Below, piece after piece: positions 23,101-33,371 of a stretch of 64,000 nt of DNA. Origin of the DNA: Bimuria novae-zelandiae CBS 107.79 (lineage: Eukaryota > Ascomycota > Dothideomycetes > Pleosporales > Didymosphaeriaceae); NCBI GenBank assembly GCA_010015655.1, contig ML976663.1, positions 1,071,359 through 1,135,358 on the forward strand, given 5' to 3'. The notes below the pieces were generated by a model. The model had not been told where the DNA came from and ran no database searches. It saw nothing but the letters and a program-made list of their open reading frames with translations. Made by a program: the position numbers and the translations under genes. Each line of letters opens with the position of its first letter. Within the stretch, counting starts at the first letter, position 1.

Positions 23101-24908
23101 AATAAACGTTAAGCAAGGCTAAAATAGCGGATCTAGCTTTCTTAATAACTAGTAACTTTACAGGAGCTAATTGCCCCCTAAACTAAAGTCTATACACTAG
23201 CTAAAGTATTACTAATTCGGCAAGTAGTTTATAGAGGCCGTTTAATAAGAGTATCGCTAGGTATAGCGCAAGGGCTGTTTCTGCAAGACAAAGATAACTA
23301 GAAAGATAGCGACTAAGCAAGGTATTAAGGTACTCTCGCTTATATAGGTATTTAATTACAAGTTTAACGAGGATAGCTATCTTTACAAGTTTAAGGCGCG
23401 GCTTATTATACAAGGAGACTTTAAGAAGTAGTATAAAGATATTTACGCAGCAACGCTAGCAGCACGAAGTTTTTAGGCCTTACTAATAATTACTAATAAG
23501 TTTAACTTAGAGCTTTAGTAGTATAACGCGCCCAACGCTTTCTTAAACGCCCTACTTAATCGCAAGCTCTTAGTAGAGACCCTAGACGTCTTTAGCAACA
23601 ATAGCGAGTTCCTAGAGGTCTTACGCGCTCTATATAGTTTAAAGGAGTTAGCACTACTCTAGCACAAAGATTTCTGTTGCATAGTTAAGAAATTAGGCCT
23701 TAAGCGTGTCCTAGGGTTCCTATACTTGTATATAAACAATTACCTTATATTATTTGTCTTCGTTAATAATATTATAATTGCCTACTATTATAGTACCTAA
23801 CGCTTATTTAATAGCATTGCTAGCAAGCTTGTTAAACACTATGACTTAAAGATAATAGAAGAACTTACATAGTTCCTAGGCGTATAAGTACTTCGAGACA
23901 GAAAGCAGCGCAAGATTTAGTTATTATAAAATAAGTATATTAACAAGGTCGCTTATTAATTTAATGTGAAGCTAGAGGGCAAGACGCTAGAGGCTCTATT
24001 GCTATAATACGCAAATAACTTATAGGCTTCTATAAAGGAGCCTAATACTAAACGACAGACGTATTACTAGTAATTAGTTAGTAGCTTAGTATATATTACT
24101 TACTAGACGCGTCTAAATGTTGCGCGCTCGCATATTATTTTAGCATATTACTTTACTAATTCTAGGCAGTTGCATGTATAGTACGCACTTAAGGTGTGGG
24201 TCTATCTCCTAGTAATAAAGTACTACGCTCTCTAGGGCAGTAGTGACGATAGCAATAGCGCTACTAAAATCCTCGCTAGAGGTAATCTTAATCCTGTCTT
24301 TTACGGAGTATTAGACGCGTCGTATGCGGACGTTATAGAGACGCGCTAGAGTAGCCACGGCTATCTCTTCCTACTATATAATTTACTAGTTAATTAGAGA
24401 TCTACGGTGTAAAGGACTATTAGTAAGTTAATAATAGAGATAGAGCTACTTACTCTATTAACCGCCAGATTATAACTTTAGGAATAGTTACGCTTTTTTA
24501 AGGGGATTAGTTTTAAGCTAAATAAGACGCTAGTTATTATATATAATAACTAGCAGATAGTAGGCATTATTAACAAGCAGGAAGACCGCCTAAAAACAAG
24601 CATTAAACACGTAGATATACACTAGATGTGGATCTATTAAGAAGTAGAGGTAAGACGACTCCATGTGAGATAGGTGCTAATAACTAAGATACTAGTAGAC
24701 GGGCTTATAAAGTTACTCTTAAAGTAGAAACATGCGGAGTTTGTAAGGCAGCTCTATCTCGTGGATCTCCGTGGACGATTTGTTGGGAAAAACGTTAAGT
24801 AAAAAGCTTAACACCATGAAATCTGGCGATAGCCACTTTTGCGGGTACGTCTACGGCTTCATATACGGGGCGATCGCCCCTCCAGCATGTGGGAGGTGCG
24901 AGGGGGTG

Positions 24909-25104
24909 TGTAAGGTTTGATGTTTGCTACTGAGCTGATGGCTTGTTTTCCTTTTGTTTGTTTTTGATGTTTGCCACCGAGCTAATGGCTTATTTTCCTT
25001 TTGTTTGCTGTTTGCCAGTTATCTAGGATGTTTGCGCCTGGGTATATAGGAGATAGCTTACCTCTAGTGGCAGAGGGGGATATACATGAGTTATTTGGTT
25101 CACA
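24909..25104 (+). repeat. 3' LTR of the Copia element
   Basis: 196 bp, starts TGTAAGG (one G-to-A against the 5' copy) and ends GGTTCACA. The near identity of the two LTRs, despite a ruined interior, suggests they escaped RIP, perhaps because each is short. Confidence 0.9.
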
Positions 25105-25655
25105 GCAGAGTCTGATGCCGAACCAGACACTTGAGCAGATTGGGATCCTGAAGCACTACCGGATGCAGAGCCAGAAACCGAACCCTGAGTGCCTGTAGCG
25201 CTACCAGAGATAGAGCCAGACGCTTGAGAAACTGAAGCACTACCAGAAATAGAGCCAGTCAGCGAGCCTTGAGATCCCGTGACGCTACCAGAAGCAGAGC
25301 CAGACGCCAAGGCTTGGGACTCTGAAGCACTACCAGAAGCAGATCCAGTCAGCGATGCTCAAGTACCCGTCACACTGCCGGAGGCAGACCCAGTGACCGA
25401 GCCTTTAGTGCCAGACGCACTGCCGGAGGCGGAGCCAGTCACTGAGGCTTGAGATCTTGTCGCACTACTAGAAGCAGAGCCAGTGACGGGGCCTTTAGAC
25501 CCTGTAGGAATAGCAGAAGCAGAACTAGCCGAACCGGTTTTAGAGATACCCGACCTTGAGGAGGCAGGGATCGAGGTTGCAGGTAACATTGTATTTGCAT
25601 GAGTTGACAGGTTGGATTGATACGAACGGTCTGAATGTGAGGCGCCGCTAGAATG

Positions 25656-25813
25656 TGTGAGGTTTGATGCTTGCCACCGAGCTGATGGCTTGTTTTCCTT
25701 TGTTTGCCTTTTGTATGGGATTTGCCAGTTACCTGGGAGTTGTTTGCACCTAGGTATATAGGAGATCGCTTACCTCTAGAGGCAGGAGAATACACACTAG
25801 TTATGGGTTCACA
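25656..25813 (+). mobile_element. Solo Copia-family LTR (158 bp) with GAATG target duplication
   Basis: It starts TGTGAGGTTTGATGCTTGCC and ends GGGTTCACA. GAATG occurs at 25651-25655 and 25814-25818. It is clearly related to the 196-bp LTRs but carries only one copy of the internal unit they have twice. It interrupts the Ser/Gly-rich gene. Confidence 0.9.
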
Positions 25814-26565
25814 GAATGAGAGGCAACGCCAGAGTGAGATGCACCACCAGACCGTGAGGGACCGCCAGAGTGAGAGGCACCGCCAGTCTGAGTCGCACCG
25901 CCAGATCGTGACGCACCGCGAGATTGCGACGGACACGCCGACCCCGTAGGCAAGATACCCGTATGCGACAACGACGTCTGGCCGGGAGGTATATCCGGCG
26001 TCAACACACCCCCAGGTGTAGACCCGGGCGTCGGAATCACCGTAAAAGTGCCCGGTGGTAAATCCGGCGGCCTCGTCGGCGGCGAGACAGCCGTTTGGCC
26101 AGGTACCGAAGAGCAATATTGCAAGCCTCCCGATGCGCTTCCCGACGCAGGCGCCGTATTCGTAGTATACCATACGTACGAAGAGGATGAGGCTCTCGTC
26201 TCGCACTGCGCACTCGGGATAGGGGGAACAGGTGCGTTCATGATGGCGGCTCCGCCATCTTCTCTCCAATATGCAAAGCTGCCGTAGCCCTGCATGCATG
26301 GGTTTCCTAGCCAGATGCGTTCTTCGCCGCTCGAGACCATGGTGTCAGGCTCACACAGATCGCCGGAGAAGGTCTCGCATCTATACGCCCAAGTCAGCGA
26401 ATCTGCAAAACCATGTATCACTTGGGATTGTTGTGCTTACCTCGCCCCAGCATCCGGCCCAAAGCTTGTCTGAAAGGCATAATTCCGCAAGCAAGTAAGG
26501 TCTCCACTGCGCGCACCGAAACACGTATAAGTGCAGTTTCCCTGCCAGTTCGCGTCGGTGCAGGA

Positions 26566-27475
26566 CTAGAGGCAGCCGGAGTTACCGGGATTGCCAAGAA
26601 GGGCAGGACGGGGTTCTGCGACGTCGACGAAGAGGACGGGTGTGTCGACGGAGGCGTTAAGGAAGGAGGCGAAGGCAAAAAGGGGAGAGAAAGAGAGTGT
26701 CAGCCCGTACCTTTACTACGTCCTGTTCTTAGAGTCTCCACGCCTTCCCCATAGAGGGTTAGCGTCTGCTCGCTCCACCGTGTAGATAAACACTACCATA
26801 GGTAGATTAATCAACAACGTTACGGCTCACTTGCTGCCCTTGAGAGAGAGAAAGAGGAGGTATTGAAGCATGGCTAGGCGGAGAAGATAGACGAACTAGA
26901 TTTTCAGCTAAGAAGTGCCGAGTATGAGATTATTTTAGGGTGCGAGAATGGCACTTCGAAGGAGGTATTGGCCTTTCAGGACGCCGTTGAAAGCTTGGAC
27001 AGCAAGAGAGTGTTCTACTGTGATATTAGTACTGAATTCCGTAAACAATACCTGTGGTAGTCGAAATTGGTGGATTCGTGACGGACAAAGGGCTGCAATC
27101 TGGAATTGAATGGAACCTTTATGGGGGGCGTGGCGGACAATAGCGACAATGGCCGTAGATGAACGAGGTTTGAACAATCATTTCAATTCGTGCTCGGATA
27201 CGTAGCAGGCAAAGGTCGATTTGAGCGCACGCGTGCCCTGGATGATGACGAGCAGAGTATGGCTAGCTGCTGGTAGGTAAGGCCAGCTCAAAGCTGCTGA
27301 AATTTCATCGCTGTCAATATTCCGTATCCGCGTCGAGAGAAGCCACATTGCGACGAGCTTGGCTTGTAGAAAGGGTGAATTCGCGGGTCAGTACAAGCTA
27401 GATGTATACATGGCACTAAATGGGTTCCATCACTCCTCTACTCTTTAAAACTGCGCTCCGGGGTATCATTCCTGC
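26566..27475. other. Region upstream of the Ser-rich gene and downstream of the SDR gene
   Basis: May contain missing 5' exons of the Ser-rich gene. A plus-strand stretch near 26830-27010 reads as a short coiled-coil-like peptide (ALEREKEEVLKHG, then TAG, then AEKIDELDF), probably a gene or transposon fragment. Nothing else is recognised. Confidence 0.3.
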
Positions 27476-28711
27476 TCAATTCTTTTCAGTCGTGGTCTTC
27501 ACAATCAGTCCCCCCTCCTCAATCGCCGTGTCCACCCCGCTCCACCTCCTCACCAGAGCCTGTACCCCTACCGGCAGCAGGCCTAGTATCCCTGCATATC
27601 TTGCATACAGTGGCAGACTCACCTCGCCACTCTCTCCTCTCTCGATTAGGCCCATTATGCTCTTCGCAAGCTCAGCCGGGCTCACGACGGGCGCCAAGAA
27701 GTTGCTCGGTGTCTTCAGGCCGGCGAACATTTTCGTGCCCATCTGGCCAGGCGTGACAAGGACCGTCTTGATGTCTTGGGCGTCGGGATTCTGAGCGAGC
27801 TCAGCACGGAGGGAATCGTGCAGGGCGAGGAGGGCGGCTTTGGAGGCACAGTAGGAGGCGAGGTTTGCGGCACCGAGGCGGCCGAGGACCGAGGAAACGG
27901 TTACAATGGTGCCGCGTCGCTCGCGCAGCATGTGCGGCAGAATGGCACGGAGGAGGGTGAAGTGGGAGAGGGTGTTTGTGCGGAAGGTCCTGTTTCTCGG
28001 GTTAGTATCACACTGCTAGGGAGCAGGATAAAGACGTACTGTTCGACGTCCTCTGCTGTGGAATCCAGGATGGATTTGGGTCGGACGACGCCAGCGTTGC
28101 TGACCAGGATGGTGGGAGGGCCGAGCTGTGCTTGTTTAGCATGTAGCCATCTGAAGTGGTGAAAGACGTACGTCTTCTACAATCTCGGCCACGGCTGCCT
28201 CAACCTGCTTCGCATCGCTCACGTCGCATTGATAGTACAGCACGCCCTTCTCTTCTGCCTCCTCGTCATCGATCTTCTTCGTGTCCAGGACCGCCACATT
28301 CGCGTTGCGCATGCCATACGTCTCAGCCAGAAGCCCGCCCAGCCCGTCCACACCCCCAGTAATCACAATGACCTCTTCGCTCAGATCGACCTCCCTCGGC
28401 ACCCCATATGCGATCCGCTCGCTGAAGATGTTGAAGATGCCGACGGCGCACATGAGAATGGCCCACGCAATTGCGATGCGCATCTCAGGCGCGCCCCATG
28501 GCGTGTATTGCGCGCGCAGGCAGAGGACCACTATGCAGGCTACCCACGGATGGAACAGGGTGTAGCCGAGCACATACCATACGAGGTCGACGTTGACATA
28601 GCGATGCCATGGCTCGTCCGGGCGGTCAAATGTGCGTGGCAGCGAAACGGGCACTTTTCTGAGCTCGGGAGAGCTCATCGTGGGCGAGTTGCATGTGGTG
28701 GCCTCCAGCAT
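27476..28711 (-). CDS. Short-chain dehydrogenase/reductase, membrane-anchored (RDH/17-beta-HSD-like)
   Basis: NAD(P)-dependent oxidoreductase of the classical SDR family, probably acting on a lipid or retinoid/steroid-like substrate at the endoplasmic reticulum or lipid droplets (inference from its N-terminal hydrophobic segments). Exons are 28711-28172, 28125-28040 and 27989-27476; the introns are 46 and 50 bp, both with GTACGT donors. The product is 379 residues. Two hydrophobic stretches (YVLGYTLFHPWVACIVVLCL and IAIAWAILMCAVGIF) precede the Rossmann cofactor motif VITGGVDGLGG. NAG (SNAGVV), the catalytic Ser (TVSSVLGR) and YCASK follow in correct order. No disruption is seen. Confidence 0.9.
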
Positions 28712-29536
28712 GGCCGCGGTTTGGAGGGGCGCGTAGTGAAGGCTTGGAGCGATGGGTCCGCTTGGGGTCGATATGTCGCTACAGAAGCGAGTGAAGCTAC
28801 CCAGGAGTTGAAGAATAGGCTAGAGAGTGCAATACAGAGAGAGGCAGCAGAAAGGGAGACATGACGCTTTTATTCTTCGGCGACGGGCGTTGTGTCCTGA
28901 GGTGCAGTGCGTTTCATCCTCAGGCGCATTCGGACGCATGCCTGCTCCGAATTACGTCGCTCCGAAGGATGGTATATGTAGCCAGACCCTAACCTCCCCT
29001 ATCATCTCGTAGTTACCCAGAACTCATTGCACGGGAGATATAATATACTTAGGTACAATGCGTATTTCTACTAGTTCTAGATGTTTGCGCCATGCTACAC
29101 TGAGCAAATGTCCTCGCGATTGCCGCTCCAACACGAGAGCAGCAAGCATGATAGTACCTCTAGAGCACGGTAATGTGATGCCCCAGGACACGCAATAATC
29201 TGTGAAGGACACCGGGTAGGGGACGCATTGATTTAATTCAGTGCTCTTGCAGTCGTGCCTGGCTGCAACTACTCCGGGGCCCGCGCAGCTACCTAAGCAG
29301 CGTCCCTGCTCCTTCCTCCATCCTCACCACCACCTGCCGAGACCACGCAAGATGACGATGCAGCCTTGTCGTTCTGACAACCGTCTGTGGTCGAGCTGCT
29401 CTATTTCTTCCGCTCCATCATCTATTGTGCTCTTCACCCACCCGCCCGCCTTGTCCCGTAGTGTCTCTTTTGGTGGCTACTTGTTTCGAACATACGTTCC
29501 CCTTTCTTTTCCGCTCTGCATCCAGGCTGCCGAAGC
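28712..29536. other. Divergent intergenic region between SDR and the BYS1-repeat gene
   Basis: Contains the promoters of two divergently transcribed genes. It is CT-rich just upstream of 29537. No RNA gene or extra coding sequence was recognised. Confidence 0.45.
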
Positions 29537-32500
29537 ATGCTTTGTACGGTCCTCACTCTCAGCGCCCTGGTGGCCCTCGGCCACACCAAGGCCATTGTCA
29601 CCAACAACTGCCGCAAGGACATCTACCTCTGGTCAGTCCCGGAGAGGCCGGATCTTGCCAACAACCTCTCCATCAGTCCAGGAAAGCGGTACGAGGAGCC
29701 CTGGCACTCCGGAACTGCCGTTACTCCGGGTATCGCCATCAAGGTCTCCACCGAGGGCAACGGCGTCTACACGGGTAAGAGCGAGATCGACTTCCAATAC
29801 TCCATCGACCCCTTCGACTCGTCCAAGATTTGGATCAGTCTCGGCAAGATCCGCGGAAACGACTTCGACACTGCCACTCTGAATACCTGTCAGGGCGTCC
29901 TCAAGGTATGTTTTGTTACCCTAGTCTATGCAATACAGCGAGGGATGGTGCTAAAACTCTTGCAGGTTGCAGATAGTTTCACTAAGGAATGCTCGAGCAC
30001 TGATGAAATTGAGCTGGTTCTTTGCGGCTCCGAGCGCACTGTACCTGCCCGGGACTCCACATCGCCCCGCGTCATCTCCAACTGCATCGGGCTCTTGTCC
30101 GAGCGCGACGATGCGCTCCACCCACGCTTATGCAGTGGCCGCGTCGTAGGCCCAAAGCGAATGCCGATGGCTCTTGATGAGCACGAAGACCTGTACCTGG
30201 TACGTCTAACCATCCGCTCCCGTATTACCCACCCTGGGATGACACGGCTAATCTTGTATAGGCCGAACAACACGCCACGCTTCCTCTGAAGACTGTCATG
30301 CGTCTCGAAGCAGCCAAGCACGCTCCTGCTCCAGACGGTCACAATATCACTATGCACAATATCGCTATGCACAATATCACTATACACAATATCACTATGC
30401 ACAATATCACCATGTGCATCGAGCCGTACTACGAGACATTCAGCCGATTATGGCACCTGGATTATCCTACAGTCAAAGCGGTCTTCAACAATTACCTGTT
30501 TCAAGATCGGGTGTGGACATCGGACGAGGAGCTTTGTAGCCAGCCGAGCAAAGTCATTGAGCCTGCCACCAACAGCCTAAAGGCTTGTGTCAAACAGTTC
30601 TGCGATGGTACACCCTGGATTTGGTTGCAAGGAAAGTGTACCGACGTCGAGGATGCACTCGGAACGTTGTCCCAAGCTGCAGGCTATCGTGTCGACTGGA
30701 CCAGCGACGATGAAGTTTGCAAAGAGCCGTGGACCGGTGATTATGCTGTAGGCAATAATACCAAGGATACGCTGGAACCCATTGGCAATAATACCCAGGA
30801 TACGATGGAACCCCGCGCGCTCGAGAGCGACCGCAAGAGACTTTGCATTTGGAGCGCTTATCGGGAGCTCGAGAGATTTCCACGTGATTGGCCGAGCAGA
30901 CGCTCCATCAAAGAGTGGCTCAACAGCGAGGCATATGGCTTGTTCCAAGACATCTGGTGGACTTCGGACGATGAACAATGTCTGAATGGAAACAACTCGA
31001 TCCCAGCGCCACGTTACGGAGCGAAGATCAAACCCTGCGTCGAGCATGTCTGCCATACTGGAGAATGCAGTGACGTTGAAGATGCGCTCGACCGCATCTC
31101 TGAACAGGCCGGTAAACTTGTCGACTGGACGACCGACACTGACGACTGTGAAGCATGGCCCTACAAGCATGCACGTGCTACCCCAGGACGATCCGTGAGG
31201 CGCTGGATACCCGCGCCCATCGACAACACTGTGACTGCACACCGACTGAACGACGTCCGCAACGTCTGCATTATCACCGCCAACGAAAAGTTGGGCAAGT
31301 ACTTCGGTGCTGACGAAACGGAAGAACTCGTCAAACGCATCTTTCCCAAGACTCACTGGACTTCCAATCTCGATGACTGTTCGCCCAAGGCCATTTCCGA
31401 GTCACAAGACTATCACCACAAGCTCATCGACAAGAAGCAGCATAAGAAGAAGCGCTGTCTTCAGTCTTTGACGCCTCTGATTCACTCCAATATAATCGAG
31501 ACAACGTCCAACGGCACGCAGCTGTGGGTCTTGCCATGCGAGGGCAAGGCCTGCAAGCGGCTCAAGAAGGACCTGAACAAGCTGTCCAACGACGTCGGGG
31601 AGCACTGGACCTGGACCGATGATGAAGGTTCCTGTGACGCTTGCAAAGATTTTCTCGGAACGAAGACACTCGTCAAACTCCAGGAATACTGGGGTGAGGG
31701 TTGGTTGAAAACCCTGAAAGAGATATTTCCGGGCGTTCCACTCATTGACGCCGACACATCCTGTGATGAGGAAGAAGAGCTTGAGCCTCTCAAAAAGTGG
31801 TATAACGATCACCACCGGGAGTTGGGGGCGCGCTGCGTAAAGCCTTACTGCGTCCCGTATGAGGCCGACTGTAGCGATGTGGAGGATCAACTTGAGGCCT
31901 ATTCGAAGAAAATCGGCCAGATTTATGATTGGACCACGGATGATGACGTCTGCCCTGAAGATCCGGCCTTGCCACTCAAAACCTCTAATCTCATCGAGAG
32001 CTTTGACTCCTACGAGAACCTGGATATTAATCGTGGTTATGGAAAAGTTGTCCGGTCCTCCCAACAAGAAATTCCCGAAGCCCCACCGTCCAGTATGGCG
32101 AAGCGGGACTGGCCATGCACGGACATCTCGGATTGCTTCGCAGACGAGTGTGTTGTGCCGCGCGGCATAGCCCCTAGGAAAGAGTGCCGTCGTTTGAAGA
32201 GGGTTTTCGCGGAGACAATAGCCGCCGTGGCCGGTTTCCCTATCAACTTCAGGACAGCCTGTGACGGTTCGACGACATGGGTGATGCTTTACTCAGAGGG
32301 GATCTCGTCCGAGGTCCAACAACGTCTCGGGAAACTGATCAATGGGACTCTGGGGATGCACTCTTGGTTCACCGGAAGCGATGAAGCCTTTGGCGTATGC
32401 GACCCAAACTCTGCGGGCGCAGCGGAAGCACATCTCCCTGAAGTCCAGTCGAGATCTCCGAAGACGCTTTGCTTGAAAGTGTATTGCTCGCCACTCATTC

Positions 32501-32856
32501 CTGGTGTCGACTGCGGCAAACTCGAGCAGGACGTCACAGGACCTTTCGGTACTTTCGACGTTACGGTCAGCTGTTCAGTGAAGACTTGCACGGACAACCC
32601 CATCCTCTATCGGCAGCGTATTCACACCACGGATGGCAGGCAGCTTATGTGCATGAAGGATTACTGTTCGCTGGCAGAGGGCGATTGCACGCAAACCTTT
32701 CCTGGGATCAGGAACTACTACAAGCGCCGTTTCCACGTGGATATTGAGCCCACGCTCAACGAGTGGTCCTGTGGTCCCGAGGGCGAGGTCTTGTCCAAGC
32801 GCAACTGGGACGATTTTATATGCAACACTTTACCTTCGGATGATGAGTCCTCTTAA
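29537..32856 (+). CDS. Secreted BYS1-like protein with tandem Cys-rich DVED/DWT repeat modules
   Basis: Exons 29537-29905, 29966-30199 and 30262-32856 (introns of 60 and 62 bp) give 1065 residues. A signal peptide (MLCTVLTLSALVALGHTKA) precedes a BYS1-like domain (IVTNNCRKDIYLWSVPE, GIAIKVSTEGNGVY) to about residue 160. A NITMH-type pentapeptide repeat follows at about 228-252. Four modules come next, at about 253-354, 396-497, 537-659 and 662-765. Each has one half ending WTSDDExC and one half with CVKxFC...CSDVEDAL...G..VDWTTDDxxC. Weaker half-units (CLKVYCS, CMKDYCS) continue to the end. KR dipeptides at AKRDWPC and SKRNWDD could be Kex2 sites. The repeat was not recognised as a named family. 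Extracellular or cell-wall location is inferred; function is unknown. Confidence 0.87.
30339..30415 (+). repeat. 15-bp minisatellite encoding (N-I-T-M-H)n
   Basis: Five imperfect copies of CACAATATCACTATG occur within exon 3 of the BYS1-repeat gene. Differences are single bases (GCT for ACT, ATA for ATG). Four of the five units preserve an N-I-T N-glycosylation sequon. The length in multiples of three keeps the frame. Confidence 0.9.
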
Positions 32857-33371
32857 TCGCTATTGGGATTGGACTAGGACGGTGGAAATGGAGCATGAGG
32901 GACCGTTGGTGGGTTAGTCGTTGTATGATTTTTACGGAGGGTTAGCGCTTGCATGTTTTGTACAGTAGAGATAGCAGTTGTAGGAGATAGAGTAACGCGA
33001 GTTGTATACTTTGCATGGTCTTCCCGATGGTGTTGGTGAGCATATTCCATCTGCCGGTGTAAAGTAATCAAAGAAGCGGCAGAGACACGAGAAGCGAGCA
33101 GAGGTCGGAAAAGAAGTGGGCTTGGCGTAAAAGTATAGTTGGTGTCGAAACAATAGCAAGTAGATAGCTAAACGCCGGAAATGCAGTCCCAGGTCCCAAT
33201 GCAAAAAGGAACAACATGCGCCCCCAGGTCGCGCGCTGCGAAGTGCAAACGGACCTCCATCGACATATACATGAGAGTCATTCCCTTGCCCTCCCAATCT
33301 GGATCCAGAACGCCAGTTAGTGGGTATATAACATGTTGCAGCCAAGTCAACAGCAGCATGAAAGAAGATGC
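32857..33371. other. Convergent intergenic region
   Basis: 3' flanks of two convergent genes. No further gene recognised. Confidence 0.45.

Larger units (their letters stand above)
19536..25104 (+). mobile_element. Complete Ty1/Copia retrotransposon with 196-bp LTRs
   Basis: LTRs lie at 19536-19731 and 24909-25104, equal in length and nearly identical, with TGTGA...TCACA ends. Target duplications GCAGA are at 19531-19535 and 25105-25109. A primer-binding site follows the 5' LTR and a purine-rich tract (GGGAGGTGCGAGGGGG) precedes the 3' LTR. Domain order is Copia: a Gag start at 19847; a CCHC-like knuckle near 20725; a protease-like ILDPGSNTYI near 21080; RT with a YVDD-equivalent (FVNN) near 23760; RNase H near 24300-24800, with HVDIH and ADGL-equivalent blocks. 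The body has dense RIP-type stops, but about 330 bp after the PBS is spared. Confidence 0.93.
19023..26565 (-). pseudogene. Ser/Gly/Ala-repeat secreted or surface protein gene, split by two retroelement insertions
   Basis: Exonic pieces on the minus strand are 26565-26441, 26380-25814, 25655-25105 and 19535-19023; a 60-bp GTAAGC...TAG intron separates the first two. The N-terminal part is a Cys-rich domain (DANWQGNCTYTCFG, SFGPDAGARCETFSGDLC) resembling small beta/gamma-crystallin-like fungal secreted domains (inference). It is followed by a Pro/Thr linker, then tandem SGSASGS-VTGS-type repeats and a Ser/Thr-rich tail ending GCKKGEDSL. The frame runs on exactly across each insertion if one target duplication is discounted. 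A TGA at 25359-25361 also interrupts it. The 5' end is undefined: the first piece starts at an acceptor and no upstream signal-peptide exon was found. Confidence 0.75.

Noticed and set aside
25110..25640. Periodic repeats as a CRISPR array
   Set aside because: The periodicity is a coding repeat of Ser/Gly/Ala codons in one open frame, in a eukaryotic genome, with no uniform repeat-spacer structure.
29241..29882. 213-codon plus-strand frame over the BYS1-repeat gene start
   Set aside because: Different frame from the signal peptide and BYS1 domain, with Ser/Arg/Pro-rich low-complexity translation.
30577..32067. Long minus-strand frames antisense to the Cys-repeat protein
   Set aside because: They mirror a GC-rich coding exon and show no domain; the plus-strand protein has signal peptide and repeats.
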